A stretch of 64,000 nucleotides of DNA from Chitinophaga tropicalis (lineage in GTDB: Bacteria > Bacteroidota > Bacteroidia > Chitinophagales > Chitinophagaceae): positions 434,001 through 498,000 of the forward strand of contig NZ_WRXN01000005.1 in NCBI RefSeq assembly GCF_009758205.1. The letters run 5' to 3'. The stretch's first letter is position 1. Each line of letters starts with the position of its first letter. Positions 1 to 9,608 of this stretch are shown here, one piece after another. The translations under genes and the position numbers were made by a program. A model generated the notes under the pieces. That model did not search any database. It saw only the letters and a program-made list of their open reading frames with translations, and was not told the DNA's origin.

Positions 1-2554
1 CAATCTCTTTTTCCTGGATCGCACGCAGCAGTTTTGCCTGCAGCTCCAGGGAAAGTTCACCAATTTCATCTAAAAAAAGGGTGCTGTTATTTGCCAGCTC
101 AAATTTCCCGATGCGTCTTTCAAAGGCTCCTGTAAAACTGCCCCGCTCATGTCCAAAAAGTTCACTTTCCACAAGGTTTGCCGGCAAGGCAGCACAATTG
201 ACCTTTACCATGAGTTTATCCTTTCTTGGGGAATGGTTATGGATGGCGCGGGCCACCAGCTCCTTACCCGTTCCCGTCTCTCCCAAAATAAGTACGCTGG
301 TATTTTGCGCAGCAACCTGGGAAATTAACTGGTAAACACGCTGCATACTCTGGCATTGGCCCACCAGCTCCGAATAGTTATATGCGGTAACGATCTCCTC
401 TTGTAGGTACCTATTTTCCTGTTCAAGCTGTTGCTTATAGCTATTGATCTCATTAAACTGGGACGCTATTTTTTCGTTGCCCATAATATTGGCAATCGCA
501 ATAGCGATCTGGGAAGAGATCCCCAGTATCAGCTCGTCATTGACCTGGTCGGGATGCGTCCACAGAATACCAATTTTATTTGCGCCTACTTTCAGTGGCA
601 CTCCCAAAATTTCTTCCACACCAATTGATTTCCAGAAGGCTGCTCCCGGAAAAGAAATACGCCCCTCTGCCAATACCTTGTTTATAACAAATACAACGGG
701 GCTGTCCGCCTCAAAAACGGCTTCTGCCAGGCCGCCTTTAATGGGCCACCTGTTATTCCTGATCCGCTCAAATCCGGGATCGGTTACGTAATTGGAAGCA
801 AGATCATACAGGAAATAGCTATGGGTCAGCTCATCTTCATTTCTCACAGAAATAATATACTCCTTGATCAGGAACAATTCTTTAAGATAGCGTTTAATAG
901 CAGCCGCCAGGGTATCCTTGTCTTTCACAGCAGCGATATCATGGCTGAAGGACAACAGCAGGGACTTTTCCTTTTCGCGTTTCCGGAGCCCTTCCAGCGC
1001 CAGAATATTCGATACTGCAATAGACACCTGATAGGCAATCCCGTTAATAATGGAAATATCATCCTGCGTAAACATATGTTTTCTGTCTGAATAAAAATGC
1101 AGCACACCCCAAACGCCTTTCTCGCTCAACAAGGGTGTGGAAACCGCTTCTTTCAAACCTGCCTCGTAATGAATACGTGCATATTGGGGTACTGATGTCA
1201 TTTTCATGACTTCCTCATAATCTGAAACGGTAGGGGTTTCCCGCTCAATAAATTTTTCAAAAACGCCGTCCCTGACCGGGTAAACCGTGTTTACCAGCTC
1301 CTGGTAGGCGACGTGTGTTTTTGATTTTGACTCCGGATCCGTCAGGTACACCGTAAAAGTTTCACCGTTTTCATCAATGGCAGAGATACTGCTGTGGGTA
1401 AAATAAAACAGCTTTTTTAATTCGGAATTGATCAGGGTTAATAACTGGTTCTTATCCCTGATCCTTGCCATCTTATAACTGACAGCCAGCAGCGTTTCTT
1501 TTTCGTATTCCCTGCGCCGCAGATGCTCTCCCGCAAAAATATTGGCTATGGCAATGGAGACCTGGCTGGCCACTGCCTTGATGATCTGCAGATGATTTTC
1601 ATCAAATGCCCCTGCCCTGTCCGAAAGAAAGGTGAGCACGCCAAATATCCCCTTGTCTCCGTGAAGGGGAATTGCCGCCAGCTCTTTGATGCCAGCTTCA
1701 TAGTGGATGGTTATGTAAAAGGGCATATTTCCTCCGGGCACCAGCTTTTCAAGGTTAAAGACCGTCGGGTCATCAGACGCAAGTACTTCCTGGAAAGGTC
1801 CGCTAACCGGGTACCTTGTAGCAATCATTGATTGATAGTCGGGGTGCGACCTTGACCTGGAAGCGGGGTCCAGCAGAAAAGCAGAAAAGGTTCCTTCCTC
1901 TTCATGAATAACGGAAATACTCGAATGCGTAAAATAGAGCAGTTTGCGCAGCTGAGTGTTGATCACTGCGAGCAATTCTGCTTTGTCACGGATCAGCGCC
2001 ATTTCATTGCTGATAGACAAGAGCATTTCTTTCTCTCTTTCCCTTGCCTGCATTTGTTCAGCAGTGCTGATATTGAGCATGGCCATCGTTATGAGGGAGG
2101 TTAATTCATCCGGCATACCGGCCGCTATTGTATTAAAACAGCCCGTATTGTTGTTGTACAACAACATCAGGGCAGGTTCTTTCTCTTCTATATCCAGCCG
2201 GCAGATCATAAATTCACCATATGCTTCCGGATCCGGCCGGCCAAAAACAGCATTCCATGTTTCCCTTATGCCGGCTTCCAGCGCATTGGCGGCAACGACT
2301 GCTGGCTGGCCTGATACGAGGACTTTCCCGAACCGATTGGAATAATCCGGAAAAGTTCTGTCAGCCTTTTCAGGCTGAGGACTGCTGATATATAAGTTGA
2401 GCGTTTTTCCGTCGCGGGAGCATTTAAAAACAGCCATCTGATCGAAGGGGATAAGCTGACCAACATGAAGATCTAGAATTTGCTGCAGGTGTTGCCGATC
2501 TTTCACTTGTGCTATCAGCCTTCTGATGGCCCAAAGATGTACATCTATTGCCAT
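1..2554 (-). CDS. Multi-GAF sigma-54-dependent transcriptional activator, C-terminus cut by window edge
   Basis: The frame stays open from an ATG at 2554 to the window edge, giving at least 851 residues. It opens with a region of about 180 residues that looks GAF-like. Two clearly paralogous GAF domains follow (about 190-360 and 370-530, both with YFTHSSIS near their start), then a third (about 545-680). A linker leads to a sigma-54 AAA+ domain with Walker A GETGTGKE near residue 758, the sigma-54 contact loop in the variant GSFTGA near 803, and Walker B TLFLDEIGEL near 822. The remainder of the AAA+ domain and the expected Fis-type HTH lie outside the window. No receiver domain is seen, so the input is probably a small molecule or redox signal sensed by the GAF domains. 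It starts 63 bp after the sigma-54 response regulator and is probably cotranscribed with it. Class is secure; signal and targets are unknown. Confidence 0.9.
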   Translation of the reverse strand, partial: MAIDVHLWAIRRLIAQVKDRQHLQQILDLHVGQLIPFDQMAVFKCSRDGKTLNLYISSPQPEKADRTFPDYSNRFGKVLVSGQPAVVAANALEAGIRETWNAVFGRPDPEAYGEFMICRLDIEEKEPALMLLYNNNTGCFNTIAAGMPDELTSLITMAMLNISTAEQMQAREREKEMLLSISNEMALIRDKAELLAVINTQLRKLLYFTHSSISVIHEEEGTFSAFLLDPASRSRSHPDYQSMIATRYPVSGPFQEVLASDDPTVFNLEKLVPGGNMPFYITIHYEAGIKELAAIPLHGDKGIFGVLTFLSDRAGAFDENHLQIIKAVASQVSIAIANIFAGEHLRRREYEKETLLAVSYKMARIRDKNQLLTLINSELKKLFYFTHSSISAIDENGETFTVYLTDPESKSKTHVAYQELVNTVYPVRDGVFEKFIERETPTVSDYEEVMKMTSVPQYARIHYEAGLKEAVSTPLLSEKGVWGVLHFYSDRKHMFTQDDISIINGIAYQVSIAVSNILALEGLRKREKEKSLLLSFSHDIAAVKDKDTLAAAIKRYLKELFLIKEYIISVRNEDELTHSYFLYDLASNYVTDPGFERIRNNRWPIKGGLAEAVFEADSPVVFVINKVLAEGRISFPGAAFWKSIGVEEILGVPLKVGANKIGILWTHPDQVNDELILGISSQIAIAIANIMGNEKIASQFNEINSYKQQLEQENRYLQEEIVTAYNYSELVGQCQSMQRVYQLISQVAAQNTSVLILGETGTGKELVARAIHNHSPRKDKLMVKVNCAALPANLVESELFGHERGSFTGAFERRIGKFELANNSTLFLDEIGELSLELQAKLLRAIQEKEI

Positions 2555-2616
2555 AAGCGCCAATTTACAGATTTTGGTAGTATTACCCAATGTTATCGCT
2601 ACGCAGGTGCAGCGCT

Positions 2617-3993
2617 TTATGTTCCCGTATGTTGTTTGACAATGCCCATTTTTTTAATTTTTGCGGTCAGTACTGCAGGTGAGACACCAAGGATCGCAGC
2701 GGCTCCGTCCGGGCCGGAAATACGGTAATTACACCATGCAAGTACTTCAACAATATGATCCTTCTCCAGGTCCTCCAGTGTTTTCCAGGGCTTTTGCGCT
2801 ACGGGCAGGGGAGCTATTTCCAGTTCAGTCCGGGGAAGCAATATCTCATCGATCAAAGCTCCACCAGCCAGCACCACATGCCTTTCAATAATGTTCTGCA
2901 ATTCCCTGATATTACCAGGCCAGCTGTAACCGGTCAGCAATTGAACCGCATGCTCAGATAAGCTTACCTTTTTGCCCATTGTATCAGCATAATAACGGAC
3001 GAAATCTTCAGCCAGGACAGGTATATCCTCTTTTCGTTCGCGCAAAGGGGGGATTGTAACAGGAAAAACCTGCAAACGGTAATATAGATCCAGTCTGAAC
3101 CTGCCCTCGGCAATTTCCTCTTCCAGGATGCGGTTAGTGGCCGCAATTATGCGTACATTCAGGCACACGGGATCCTTACCCCCAAGCCGGTAAAGCTCTT
3201 TTTCCTGTAAGACCCTTAACAGCTTTGCCTGGGCATCTACGGGCATTTCGGCAACTTCGTCCAGGAAAAGTGTGCCGCCTTGCGCCTGTTCAAACTTTCC
3301 TGTTTTCCGTTCAAATGCGTCTGTAAAGGCCCCCTTTTCGCTCCCAAAAAGTTCCTGCTCTATGAGTTGCGCGGGTATAGCTCCGCAGTTCACTTTAATA
3401 AAGGGGCCATCCTTACGTGCCGACCTGCTGTAAATGTAATCAGCGAGAAATTCTTTTCCGGTGCCACTTTCGCCCAGCAGGAGCACGGATGTATCACTCT
3501 TACATACCGCATTTACAAGCTCCATCACCTTTATCATCGCAGGGCTTTTTATTGTGGTGTTCTTCTCCTCTTCCCAGGTTTGTCCTGTTCCTGAAATTGA
3601 AAACCCCTTGGGCCGGTATTGCTTCGCATCACGCCGGTAAAAAGCAATGTCAAGGGCTATCAGTACATCTTTCTCGCGGAAAGGTTTTACAATAAACCCG
3701 TAAGGGCCAGTGGCTTTTGCAGCTTCAAGAATATCCCTGCTTGAATTGGCGGATATATATACAAAGGGTATTCCCTGTTCATTTAGTGTAATGGCCAGGT
3801 CAATTCCCGTCAGGTTGCCCTTGAGATAGATATCTATCATCACCATATCAGGCCTGTTTGCAGACAGCAGTTGCTCCGCCTGGAACACGGACCTTGCCAC
3901 GCCGCTGACATAATAGCCATTTTTTTCCAGCGTCATACGCAGATTACCCGCAACTACCAGCTCGTCTTCGACGATTAATATTTTGTACTGCAT
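2617..3993 (-). CDS. Sigma-54-dependent response regulator (REC, AAA+, Fis-type HTH)
   Basis: 458 residues in NtrC-family order. The receiver spans about 1-120, with acidic ED at 9-10, phospho-acceptor D54 in VMIDIYL, S81 and K103 in IVKPF. The sigma-54 AAA+ domain spans about 145-385, with Walker A GESGTGKE at 174-181, Walker B TLFLDEVAEM and arginine-rich sensor II. A short C-terminal helix-turn-helix (PDGAAAILGVSPAVLTAKI) follows. The loop that contacts sigma-54, canonically GAFTGA, reads GAFTDA, a substitution of the conserved second glycine. The gene lies 36 bp downstream of the TPR histidine kinase, its likely phospho-donor, and upstream of the GAF-type sigma-54 activator. Family assignment is firm; the regulon is unknown. 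Confidence 0.93.
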   Translation of the reverse strand: MQYKILIVEDELVVAGNLRMTLEKNGYYVSGVARSVFQAEQLLSANRPDMVMIDIYLKGNLTGIDLAITLNEQGIPFVYISANSSRDILEAAKATGPYGFIVKPFREKDVLIALDIAFYRRDAKQYRPKGFSISGTGQTWEEEKNTTIKSPAMIKVMELVNAVCKSDTSVLLLGESGTGKEFLADYIYSRSARKDGPFIKVNCGAIPAQLIEQELFGSEKGAFTDAFERKTGKFEQAQGGTLFLDEVAEMPVDAQAKLLRVLQEKELYRLGGKDPVCLNVRIIAATNRILEEEIAEGRFRLDLYYRLQVFPVTIPPLRERKEDIPVLAEDFVRYYADTMGKKVSLSEHAVQLLTGYSWPGNIRELQNIIERHVVLAGGALIDEILLPRTELEIAPLPVAQKPWKTLEDLEKDHIVEVLAWCNYRISGPDGAAAILGVSPAVLTAKIKKMGIVKQHTGT

Positions 3994-4029
3994 AAGTGCT
4001 GATTGTTTAGCATTGAGGCCATAAACCGC

Positions 4030-6516
4030 CTATCTTGTTTTTTGAAACCGGATCAGGAGTTTTAAACCATGATCATTGGTGACCGTAAAACTGCCTTCAA
4101 GTTGTTCCGTAAATGTCCTGATCAACCGGATCCCCAGGGATGATGAAGCGCCAAAATCAAGCCCTTCAGGTAAGCCGGGGCCATTATCCCTGATGACAAG
4201 TTTCATTACATCACCAGGCAGTTCTTTCAGACTAATCTTTACCCGGCAGCAGCTGTTGCCGGGCAGGGCGTATTTAATAGCATTGGAAACCGCTTCATGG
4301 ATGATCATGCCAACCGGTACAGCCTGACTAATATCCAGCCTTACAGATGATACCTGGATGTCTGCTTGTATCAGGGTATCACATGCATAACTTTCCCGCA
4401 GGTAGCTGACCAGCTCGCGCACATACAATTCCATGTCTATGGTTGCCGAATTACCCGGCTGGTACAATTTCTGGTGCAATAGTGAAATCGCCTGCATTCT
4501 TCCGGTGCTTTCACGGATCGCCCTGATCGCATGTTCATGCTCCAGGTAGCCGTACTGCGTCTCCAGCAGGCTGATAATAATCTGCAGATTGTTTTTTACG
4601 CGATGATGGACCTCCCTGACCAGCCACTCCTTTTCTTTGACCATTTTTTCCAATGACTGATTTTTGAGCGAGATCTCCGCCTGCTTTGATCTTAAAACCA
4701 AATTGTGACGTTGCTTGCTCCTATAACGGCTATAGGCAAGCACCAGGAGCAGCAGCAGCAGAAAACTTGTTATAAGAATAAATTGCCTGATCTGTCCCGC
4801 CTGCCGCAATTCACGCTGCTGGTGGCTGGCAATATTCTGTAAGGAAGCAATATCTTTTTTATTTTTCTCCGCTTCATACCTGAGCATCAGCTCATTGAAC
4901 TGGCGGATCTTTTTTTCATTGAATATCCGGTCTTTGATCTGCTGAAATGCCTGCAGGTGGCTAATTGCGGCATTAAAATCCCCACCCAGGGAATCTATTT
5001 TAAAAAGCATCAGGTGAATGTCCTTAAGGTTAACAAGTGGTACCCGTCCGGGTGAAAAGTGCAGTGCCGTGTCTAAATAAGCTGCGGCTTTTTGCAAAGC
5101 GCCCGTTTCAAAATTAAATCTCCCGAAAGCGTAGTAAGCACCGGCAGAGATCTGATTGCCCAGGTGAACGGTGCGTTCCAGGTCCATCATCTGATGAAAA
5201 TACCTGGCAGCCTGTTCGTACTGCCCCAGGGCCTCATAACATTCACCCATTGCTCTTGCAAATATCTGCCTGTGAACAGGTATCAATGGCTGATAGGCTG
5301 CCTTTGCGCGTAACAGCAGGTCCAGCGCCTCCCCTGCTTTTTGTAATACTACAAGCTGTATTGCGGTATGGCACTTGATACGTATCACCGGTTCCTTATC
5401 AGCAGCCCTTTCAAAGGCATCCGACGCCCGTGTGTACCAACTGACGCTCTGGGACGGCTCTCCTATTTCACTGTAGATGTCTCCCAGGCGTTCATAGATA
5501 TAAGCCGCATAGCTTGTATCTCCCGTTTGTTCCATGCTTTTCACAGCACTTAATGCAAACATCAGCGCGTTATCATAATCCCCTTTGAACATGTATATTT
5601 CCGTAAGCGGCTGGTAGCTTTCGTGAAAGTTCTTATAACCAGCCCTTTTTTGCATTTCAACAGCGCGGATCAATTCAGCAGCCGCGGTATCCAGCTTGCC
5701 CTGCCTGCGAAAAACCTCAGCACGGGTCCTGACCGCCCAAATTTCCCGGTCAGCCTTGCCGGCTTCATGAAAGAGTTCAACAGATTTAGAGATATAGCGG
5801 ATCTTCTCATCAAAAGTGCTGTCAGTATCAGGAATGTTATAGCCATAATCTATCCAGAAAATCCCCTGGAGGTATTTATTGCCTGTTCCGGCAATCAGCT
5901 CAATTGCCTGTTCAAACAGTTGCCGTCCTTTTTCCAGATCGCGTAATTCAAAAAAGTACTTCGCCTGGAAACGCAGCGCTTCTGCTTCCCAACGAACAGA
6001 TCTTAATTCCCTGCTAAGCCGCAGCGCTTCTGAAAACATATAACGGGTACTGTCATAGTCGGTTTTTCCAACACCGTGGCGATACATATAATTTTCACCG
6101 GTCAATAGCAGCACCCGGATGTCCGTGACAGATCTTGCCGGGTGGTGAAGCAACGCTGCAGCAGATCTTTGGTCATTGATCTCCAGGTAGGCTTTGAGCA
6201 AAAGGATATCTGCTTCGCCCGCAATAGAATCCAGGCCCAATTGCATAGCGATGGCTTTAGAATGACCCGAATAATATTTTGCACTGTCAATGTCCGATCT
6301 GACCGTTCCTATTTTAAGCAGGTAACGTTTACCCAATACAAGCCATAAAGTCAGACGTTCCTCGTCTTTCTTACAGGACGCAAGCTGCCTGTATAGTTCG
6401 GGGATAGTCTCTCCATCGATATGCTGGCCCAGGCAAGCTTGTGGTACGGTTAAAGAAGCTCCCACAAACAGCATAAGCAGCAATATTAGCCGGCGCTTTG
6501 GATGGTGATATTTCAT
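4030..6516 (-). CDS. TPR-containing sensor histidine kinase, HisKA_2 family
   Basis: 828 residues from the chosen ATG at 6516. An in-frame start at 6558 would add 14 residues in front of a good signal peptide (MKYHHPKRRLILLLMLF...ACLGQ), so the inner ATG is preferred. Residues about 40-560 hold many tetratricopeptide-like helical repeats and should be periplasmic. A single membrane segment (FILITSFLLLLLLVLAYSRY) follows, then a short coiled coil. The HisKA_2 box is LVREVHHRVKNNLQIIISLL, with a phospho-acceptor histidine, and the C-terminal HATPase_c domain has IIHEAVSNAIKYA (N box) and IRDNGPGLP (G1). The protein probably senses an envelope signal through the TPR region and phosphorylates the sigma-54 response regulator 36 bp downstream. 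This ectodomain layout is common in Bacteroidota. Ligand unknown. Confidence 0.9.
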   Translation of the reverse strand: MKYHHPKRRLILLLMLFVGASLTVPQACLGQHIDGETIPELYRQLASCKKDEERLTLWLVLGKRYLLKIGTVRSDIDSAKYYSGHSKAIAMQLGLDSIAGEADILLLKAYLEINDQRSAAALLHHPARSVTDIRVLLLTGENYMYRHGVGKTDYDSTRYMFSEALRLSRELRSVRWEAEALRFQAKYFFELRDLEKGRQLFEQAIELIAGTGNKYLQGIFWIDYGYNIPDTDSTFDEKIRYISKSVELFHEAGKADREIWAVRTRAEVFRRQGKLDTAAAELIRAVEMQKRAGYKNFHESYQPLTEIYMFKGDYDNALMFALSAVKSMEQTGDTSYAAYIYERLGDIYSEIGEPSQSVSWYTRASDAFERAADKEPVIRIKCHTAIQLVVLQKAGEALDLLLRAKAAYQPLIPVHRQIFARAMGECYEALGQYEQAARYFHQMMDLERTVHLGNQISAGAYYAFGRFNFETGALQKAAAYLDTALHFSPGRVPLVNLKDIHLMLFKIDSLGGDFNAAISHLQAFQQIKDRIFNEKKIRQFNELMLRYEAEKNKKDIASLQNIASHQQRELRQAGQIRQFILITSFLLLLLLVLAYSRYRSKQRHNLVLRSKQAEISLKNQSLEKMVKEKEWLVREVHHRVKNNLQIIISLLETQYGYLEHEHAIRAIRESTGRMQAISLLHQKLYQPGNSATIDMELYVRELVSYLRESYACDTLIQADIQVSSVRLDISQAVPVGMIIHEAVSNAIKYALPGNSCCRVKISLKELPGDVMKLVIRDNGPGLPEGLDFGASSSLGIRLIRTFTEQLEGSFTVTNDHGLKLLIRFQKTR

Positions 6517-6556
6517 GCGATGATCTGCTCTGTATGCAAAGGTCTGAACTTGTAGC

Positions 6557-6568
6557 ATAGCGCGCTAT
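6557..6568. promoter_or_regulatory. Perfect 12-bp palindrome upstream of kinase operon
   Basis: ATAGCGCGCTAT is a perfect palindrome 40 bp upstream of the kinase ATG at 6516, in the only upstream region of the kinase/sigma-54 operon. It could be an operator or overlap the promoter. This is inference from symmetry and position only. Confidence 0.3.
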
Positions 6569-6758
6569 AAAGATTGACAAAAACATTGATTTATACATCA
6601 CATTCATTAAAATATACATATCCTGTATCTGATCAGGATATCAACACCCGCATGTCATGAATTACAACTGACTAACTTTTATTCACAAAGCGGTTATATA
6701 CCAATAAATATGGGTTTTGGCAATGGATCGCCCAATAGTGGTATGGTAATTTTAACTT

Positions 6759-6917
6759 ATGAATTCAGCAGACACGACCGGGATCCTTTCGAGAGTTTTC
6801 CACTATGACCGGCTTTATCTAATGGGCCCTAATGTTGAACATTTGAAAGACTTTGAAGTAACGAATATGTCCCGGGTACCTCAATACGATACATTGGCGG
6901 GAGGGATTAGGCTCTGA
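6759..6917 (+). other. Possible 52-codon ORF, perhaps a gene relic
   Basis: The stretch 6569-6930 between the kinase operon and the efflux operon terminator holds no clear gene. One short frame begins ATG at 6759 and ends TGA at 6917 (MNSADTTGILSRVFHYDRLY..., ending in GGIRL). It has no recognised domain and no convincing ribosome binding site. The residue pattern resembles the N-terminus of AraC-type regulators common in this family, so it may be a relic of one, but this is a weak guess. Confidence 0.2.
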
Positions 6918-6935
6918 CAGATATAACCTGTCTCA

Positions 6936-6972
6936 AAAAACAATGTGCCTGCGGAAACACTTGCGCAGGCAC
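6936..6972 (-). terminator. Intrinsic terminator of the efflux operon
   Basis: Nine-bp perfect stem (GTGCCTGCG at 6945-6953, complement at 6964-6972) with a 10-nt loop. Read on the minus strand it is followed by ATTGTTTTTTGAG. It lies 28 bp after the stop of the MFS gene. Confidence 0.8.
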
Positions 6973-6999
6973 TTAAGGCATCCCAAAAGAATTGTTTGA

Positions 7000-8514
7000 T
7001 TAAGATCTCGCTTTGAGCCCCCCCTTTAATTGCTCGTAGATACAGGCAGCTATCAGTACAATTAAAAATACGATGCCGGCTATTATGATCTGACCAGTTA
7101 TTTCCTTTGATGCCGCGAGGATCGCCTGGCGTTGCAAATCTCCAAAAACGCTCATTGCGCCGCCCTGCTGACGGATAATATCGGCACCGGTATCCAAATG
7201 TGCCGCCAATAAATTGAAATGACGGATGCGCTGCTTATACAAAACATCGTTGTAGATCGCCGTAAAAACTGCACTGCTTAGAAAAGAGCGCACAAGGATC
7301 ATTACACCCGCCGCCACAATCACGTTTTTAAGGTCAAATCCCCTGGTGGTATAAAGCCCTACGGCAATATAGATCAGTGCAGTGGAGAACCCTTTGATCA
7401 GCGAAGGCGCCACAAAATCTTCCCGGGTAAACCGGAGGCCAAAGCTGTTATACATGATGACGTGATAAAGCACAAAACCACTGAACCCCAAAAAGATCAG
7501 CACCCGCTGGTCATATCCGCGGTAATACCATACAAAACAGCAGACAGCACCTACCAGCACTCCGGGTATGAGGTAAAGATTCAGCGCTGCATTCGTATGG
7601 GCTTCGTATTGCAATATACTTACCGAAAAAGCCGACTGAAGCGTAGCTGGGAAAAAAATGCCCATCACAAAGAAATAAAACAGGCCCACCTGAAAACTTC
7701 TCTTGGTGAATAAATGCAGATCTACCAATGGGCGCCTGGTATGCAGCTGCCGCAGCAGGAAAAGCGCCAGGGCTATCAGAGACAGGCAAAGCGTAAGCTT
7801 CATCCTGCCTGAGTGCAGCCAGTCCTCCACTTTCCCCCATACTACAAAATGATTAAATGCCATCAGCGCTGTGGCAAGCAATACCAGCCCTGACCAGTCT
7901 ACCCGGTACAGTGGCAATGTTTTTTTCAACCGGTGGTTTTCCACCAGTACAATACTTAACACGATGCACAGTAACAGGAGACAGCATATAATGAGATAAG
8001 CATAACGCCAGTTAAAGTAATAGGCAAGCTTAGTAGTTGCCCAGGTCACAAAATACAGGCCGGCCAGGGCAGTAAAATAAATAAACGGATATAGCCTTGC
8101 CGTATCTCCTTTTTTGCTCCAGATAAACATCCAGATCACGTAAACCTCTACCATTGCAGACATTTTGATCATGCCGGTCACAAAACAGGCAACTACCATC
8201 AGGGTGGTATTGGAAGTGGTGGCGCACACCACGTTCATCAACAACATTACGCCAAGCCCCCATAACAGTAATGTTTTATTGGTAAAGCGCAATTTTAACC
8301 GCATCTCTATCATCAGCCCAAGCCCCATCCCAATATACATAGCATTATATGCTTCGGTAAATGGTTCGCTATACTCACCCAGGCTGCTGAATGCTTCATT
8401 GCTGTTACCTAAAAAAATTCCATTGGAAACCAGGATGGCAAAAATGAGGATAAACAGCACAGGGAGCTTGATATAAACAGGCACCCATTTATAAAACAGA
8501 TCTTTAAGCTCCAT
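7000..8514 (-). CDS. MFS drug exporter, DHA2 (EmrB-like) subfamily
   Basis: 504 residues, almost wholly hydrophobic, with about 14 membrane segments as in DHA2 multidrug exporters. The N-terminus (MELKDLFYKWVPVYIKLPVL) is cytoplasmic. A large loop near 440-475 (LAAHLDTGADIIRQQGGAMS) matches the extracytoplasmic loop before the last helix in EmrB proteins. The classical motif C is not obvious, so this is a divergent member typical of Bacteroidota. It is the last gene of a cluster reading SDR, TolC, HlyD, MFS, with 13 bp between HlyD and this gene. Together these should form an inner membrane pump, periplasmic adaptor and outer membrane channel. Substrate unknown. Confidence 0.85.
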   Translation of the reverse strand: MELKDLFYKWVPVYIKLPVLFILIFAILVSNGIFLGNSNEAFSSLGEYSEPFTEAYNAMYIGMGLGLMIEMRLKLRFTNKTLLLWGLGVMLLMNVVCATTSNTTLMVVACFVTGMIKMSAMVEVYVIWMFIWSKKGDTARLYPFIYFTALAGLYFVTWATTKLAYYFNWRYAYLIICCLLLLCIVLSIVLVENHRLKKTLPLYRVDWSGLVLLATALMAFNHFVVWGKVEDWLHSGRMKLTLCLSLIALALFLLRQLHTRRPLVDLHLFTKRSFQVGLFYFFVMGIFFPATLQSAFSVSILQYEAHTNAALNLYLIPGVLVGAVCCFVWYYRGYDQRVLIFLGFSGFVLYHVIMYNSFGLRFTREDFVAPSLIKGFSTALIYIAVGLYTTRGFDLKNVIVAAGVMILVRSFLSSAVFTAIYNDVLYKQRIRHFNLLAAHLDTGADIIRQQGGAMSVFGDLQRQAILAASKEITGQIIIAGIVFLIVLIAACIYEQLKGGLKARS

Positions 8515-8527
8515 AAAATCCAGGTTT

Positions 8528-9595
8528 TTATTTGTTGCCCGCCACCGTTACTTCAACGTTCATTCCAGCAAGCAGTTTTGCTATAACCTCCAAACGGTTT
8601 TGTTCCGGCAGGATCTCTATTTTAACGGGTACACGCTGCTGGACTTTAACAAAGTTGCCTGTGGAATTATCGACCGGTACGGCCGAATATTTTGACCCGG
8701 TTGCTTCAGAGATGGCGATAATCCGTCCATTCAATTCCCTGCCACCTAAACCATCTACTTTGAGCTTCATGTGCTGTCCGATGTGCAAACCGGTTAACTG
8801 TGTTTCGCGGTAATTGGCCACCACCCATTTATTACCATTCCTGACCAGGGACAACAGGTTTTGGCCCGGCTGCACCAGCTGCCCTTCCTGTATATTGCGC
8901 CTGCCTGTTACCCCATCATATGGTGCGGTAATAACGGTATACGAAAGATTGAGCCTCGCCAGTTGAAGCGCCGCGTGTGTCCGTTTGATCTCCGCTTCAT
9001 TCACTTCAACGCGGCGGGACGTTTCGCTGGTAGAAAGGCCTACGGTCCTGCGCTGTTCCACCAGCGCCGCCGTTTGCGCCTGCAACGATTCGAACTCCGT
9101 TTTTACCTGGTCGAACTGCTGCTGTGTGGCAGCTCCTTCTTTCAGAAGATTTTCATAGCGCCGGAAGTTCTGCGATGCGTTCCAAAGCCTGGCCCTGGAA
9201 GCATTGATATTGGCATCAGAAACCGTAAGATTGCTGGACACGGTGTTTACAGCGGAAGCGCTTACTTTTTTAGCTGCCAGCGCAGACAGCCAGGCCGCTT
9301 CGGCCTGCTCTACCTGTATTTTATACTCAGCATCTTCTATTATTACCAGTGTATCGCCTTTCCTCACCCTTTGGTGTTCTTCAAACCGCACTTCCCTGAG
9401 ATACCCGGGTATTCTTGCATTTACGGGATTAATATATTGTTCTACCTGCGCATCATTGGTATACAGATCCCGGTCAAGGTCCAGGTAGGTGCTGATACCC
9501 CATATGATAGCTACGATCAACCCCATGACCAATAAAACGTTTACGGTGATCATCACGATTTTGCGGCTTTTACTGCCGCGTTTTTGCTCGTTCAT
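8528..9595 (-). CDS. HlyD/EmrA-family periplasmic adaptor
   Basis: 355 residues. A short basic N-terminus (MNEQKRGSKSRK) precedes one membrane anchor (IVMITVNVLLVMGLIVAIIW, about 13-35). A biotinyl-lipoyl half-motif follows (NARIPGYLREVRFEEHQRVR, about 53-72), then an alpha-hairpin coiled coil (about 80-215), the second lipoyl half (APYDGVTGRRNIQEGQLVQP, about 225-245) and a beta-barrel segment. This is the canonical membrane-fusion layout that links an MFS pump to TolC. It lies between the TolC gene (13 bp) and the MFS gene (13 bp), which fixes its role. Confidence 0.92.
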   Translation of the reverse strand: MNEQKRGSKSRKIVMITVNVLLVMGLIVAIIWGISTYLDLDRDLYTNDAQVEQYINPVNARIPGYLREVRFEEHQRVRKGDTLVIIEDAEYKIQVEQAEAAWLSALAAKKVSASAVNTVSSNLTVSDANINASRARLWNASQNFRRYENLLKEGAATQQQFDQVKTEFESLQAQTAALVEQRRTVGLSTSETSRRVEVNEAEIKRTHAALQLARLNLSYTVITAPYDGVTGRRNIQEGQLVQPGQNLLSLVRNGNKWVVANYRETQLTGLHIGQHMKLKVDGLGGRELNGRIIAISEATGSKYSAVPVDNSTGNFVKVQQRVPVKIEILPEQNRLEVIAKLLAGMNVEVTVAGNK

Positions 9596-9608
9596 ATTTA
9601 GTGAATTT

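Noticed and set aside
8861..9535. 224-codon open frame on plus opposite the HlyD gene
   Set aside because: It is antisense to a well-conserved gene with perfect domain motifs; residue composition is random and no family is recognisable.
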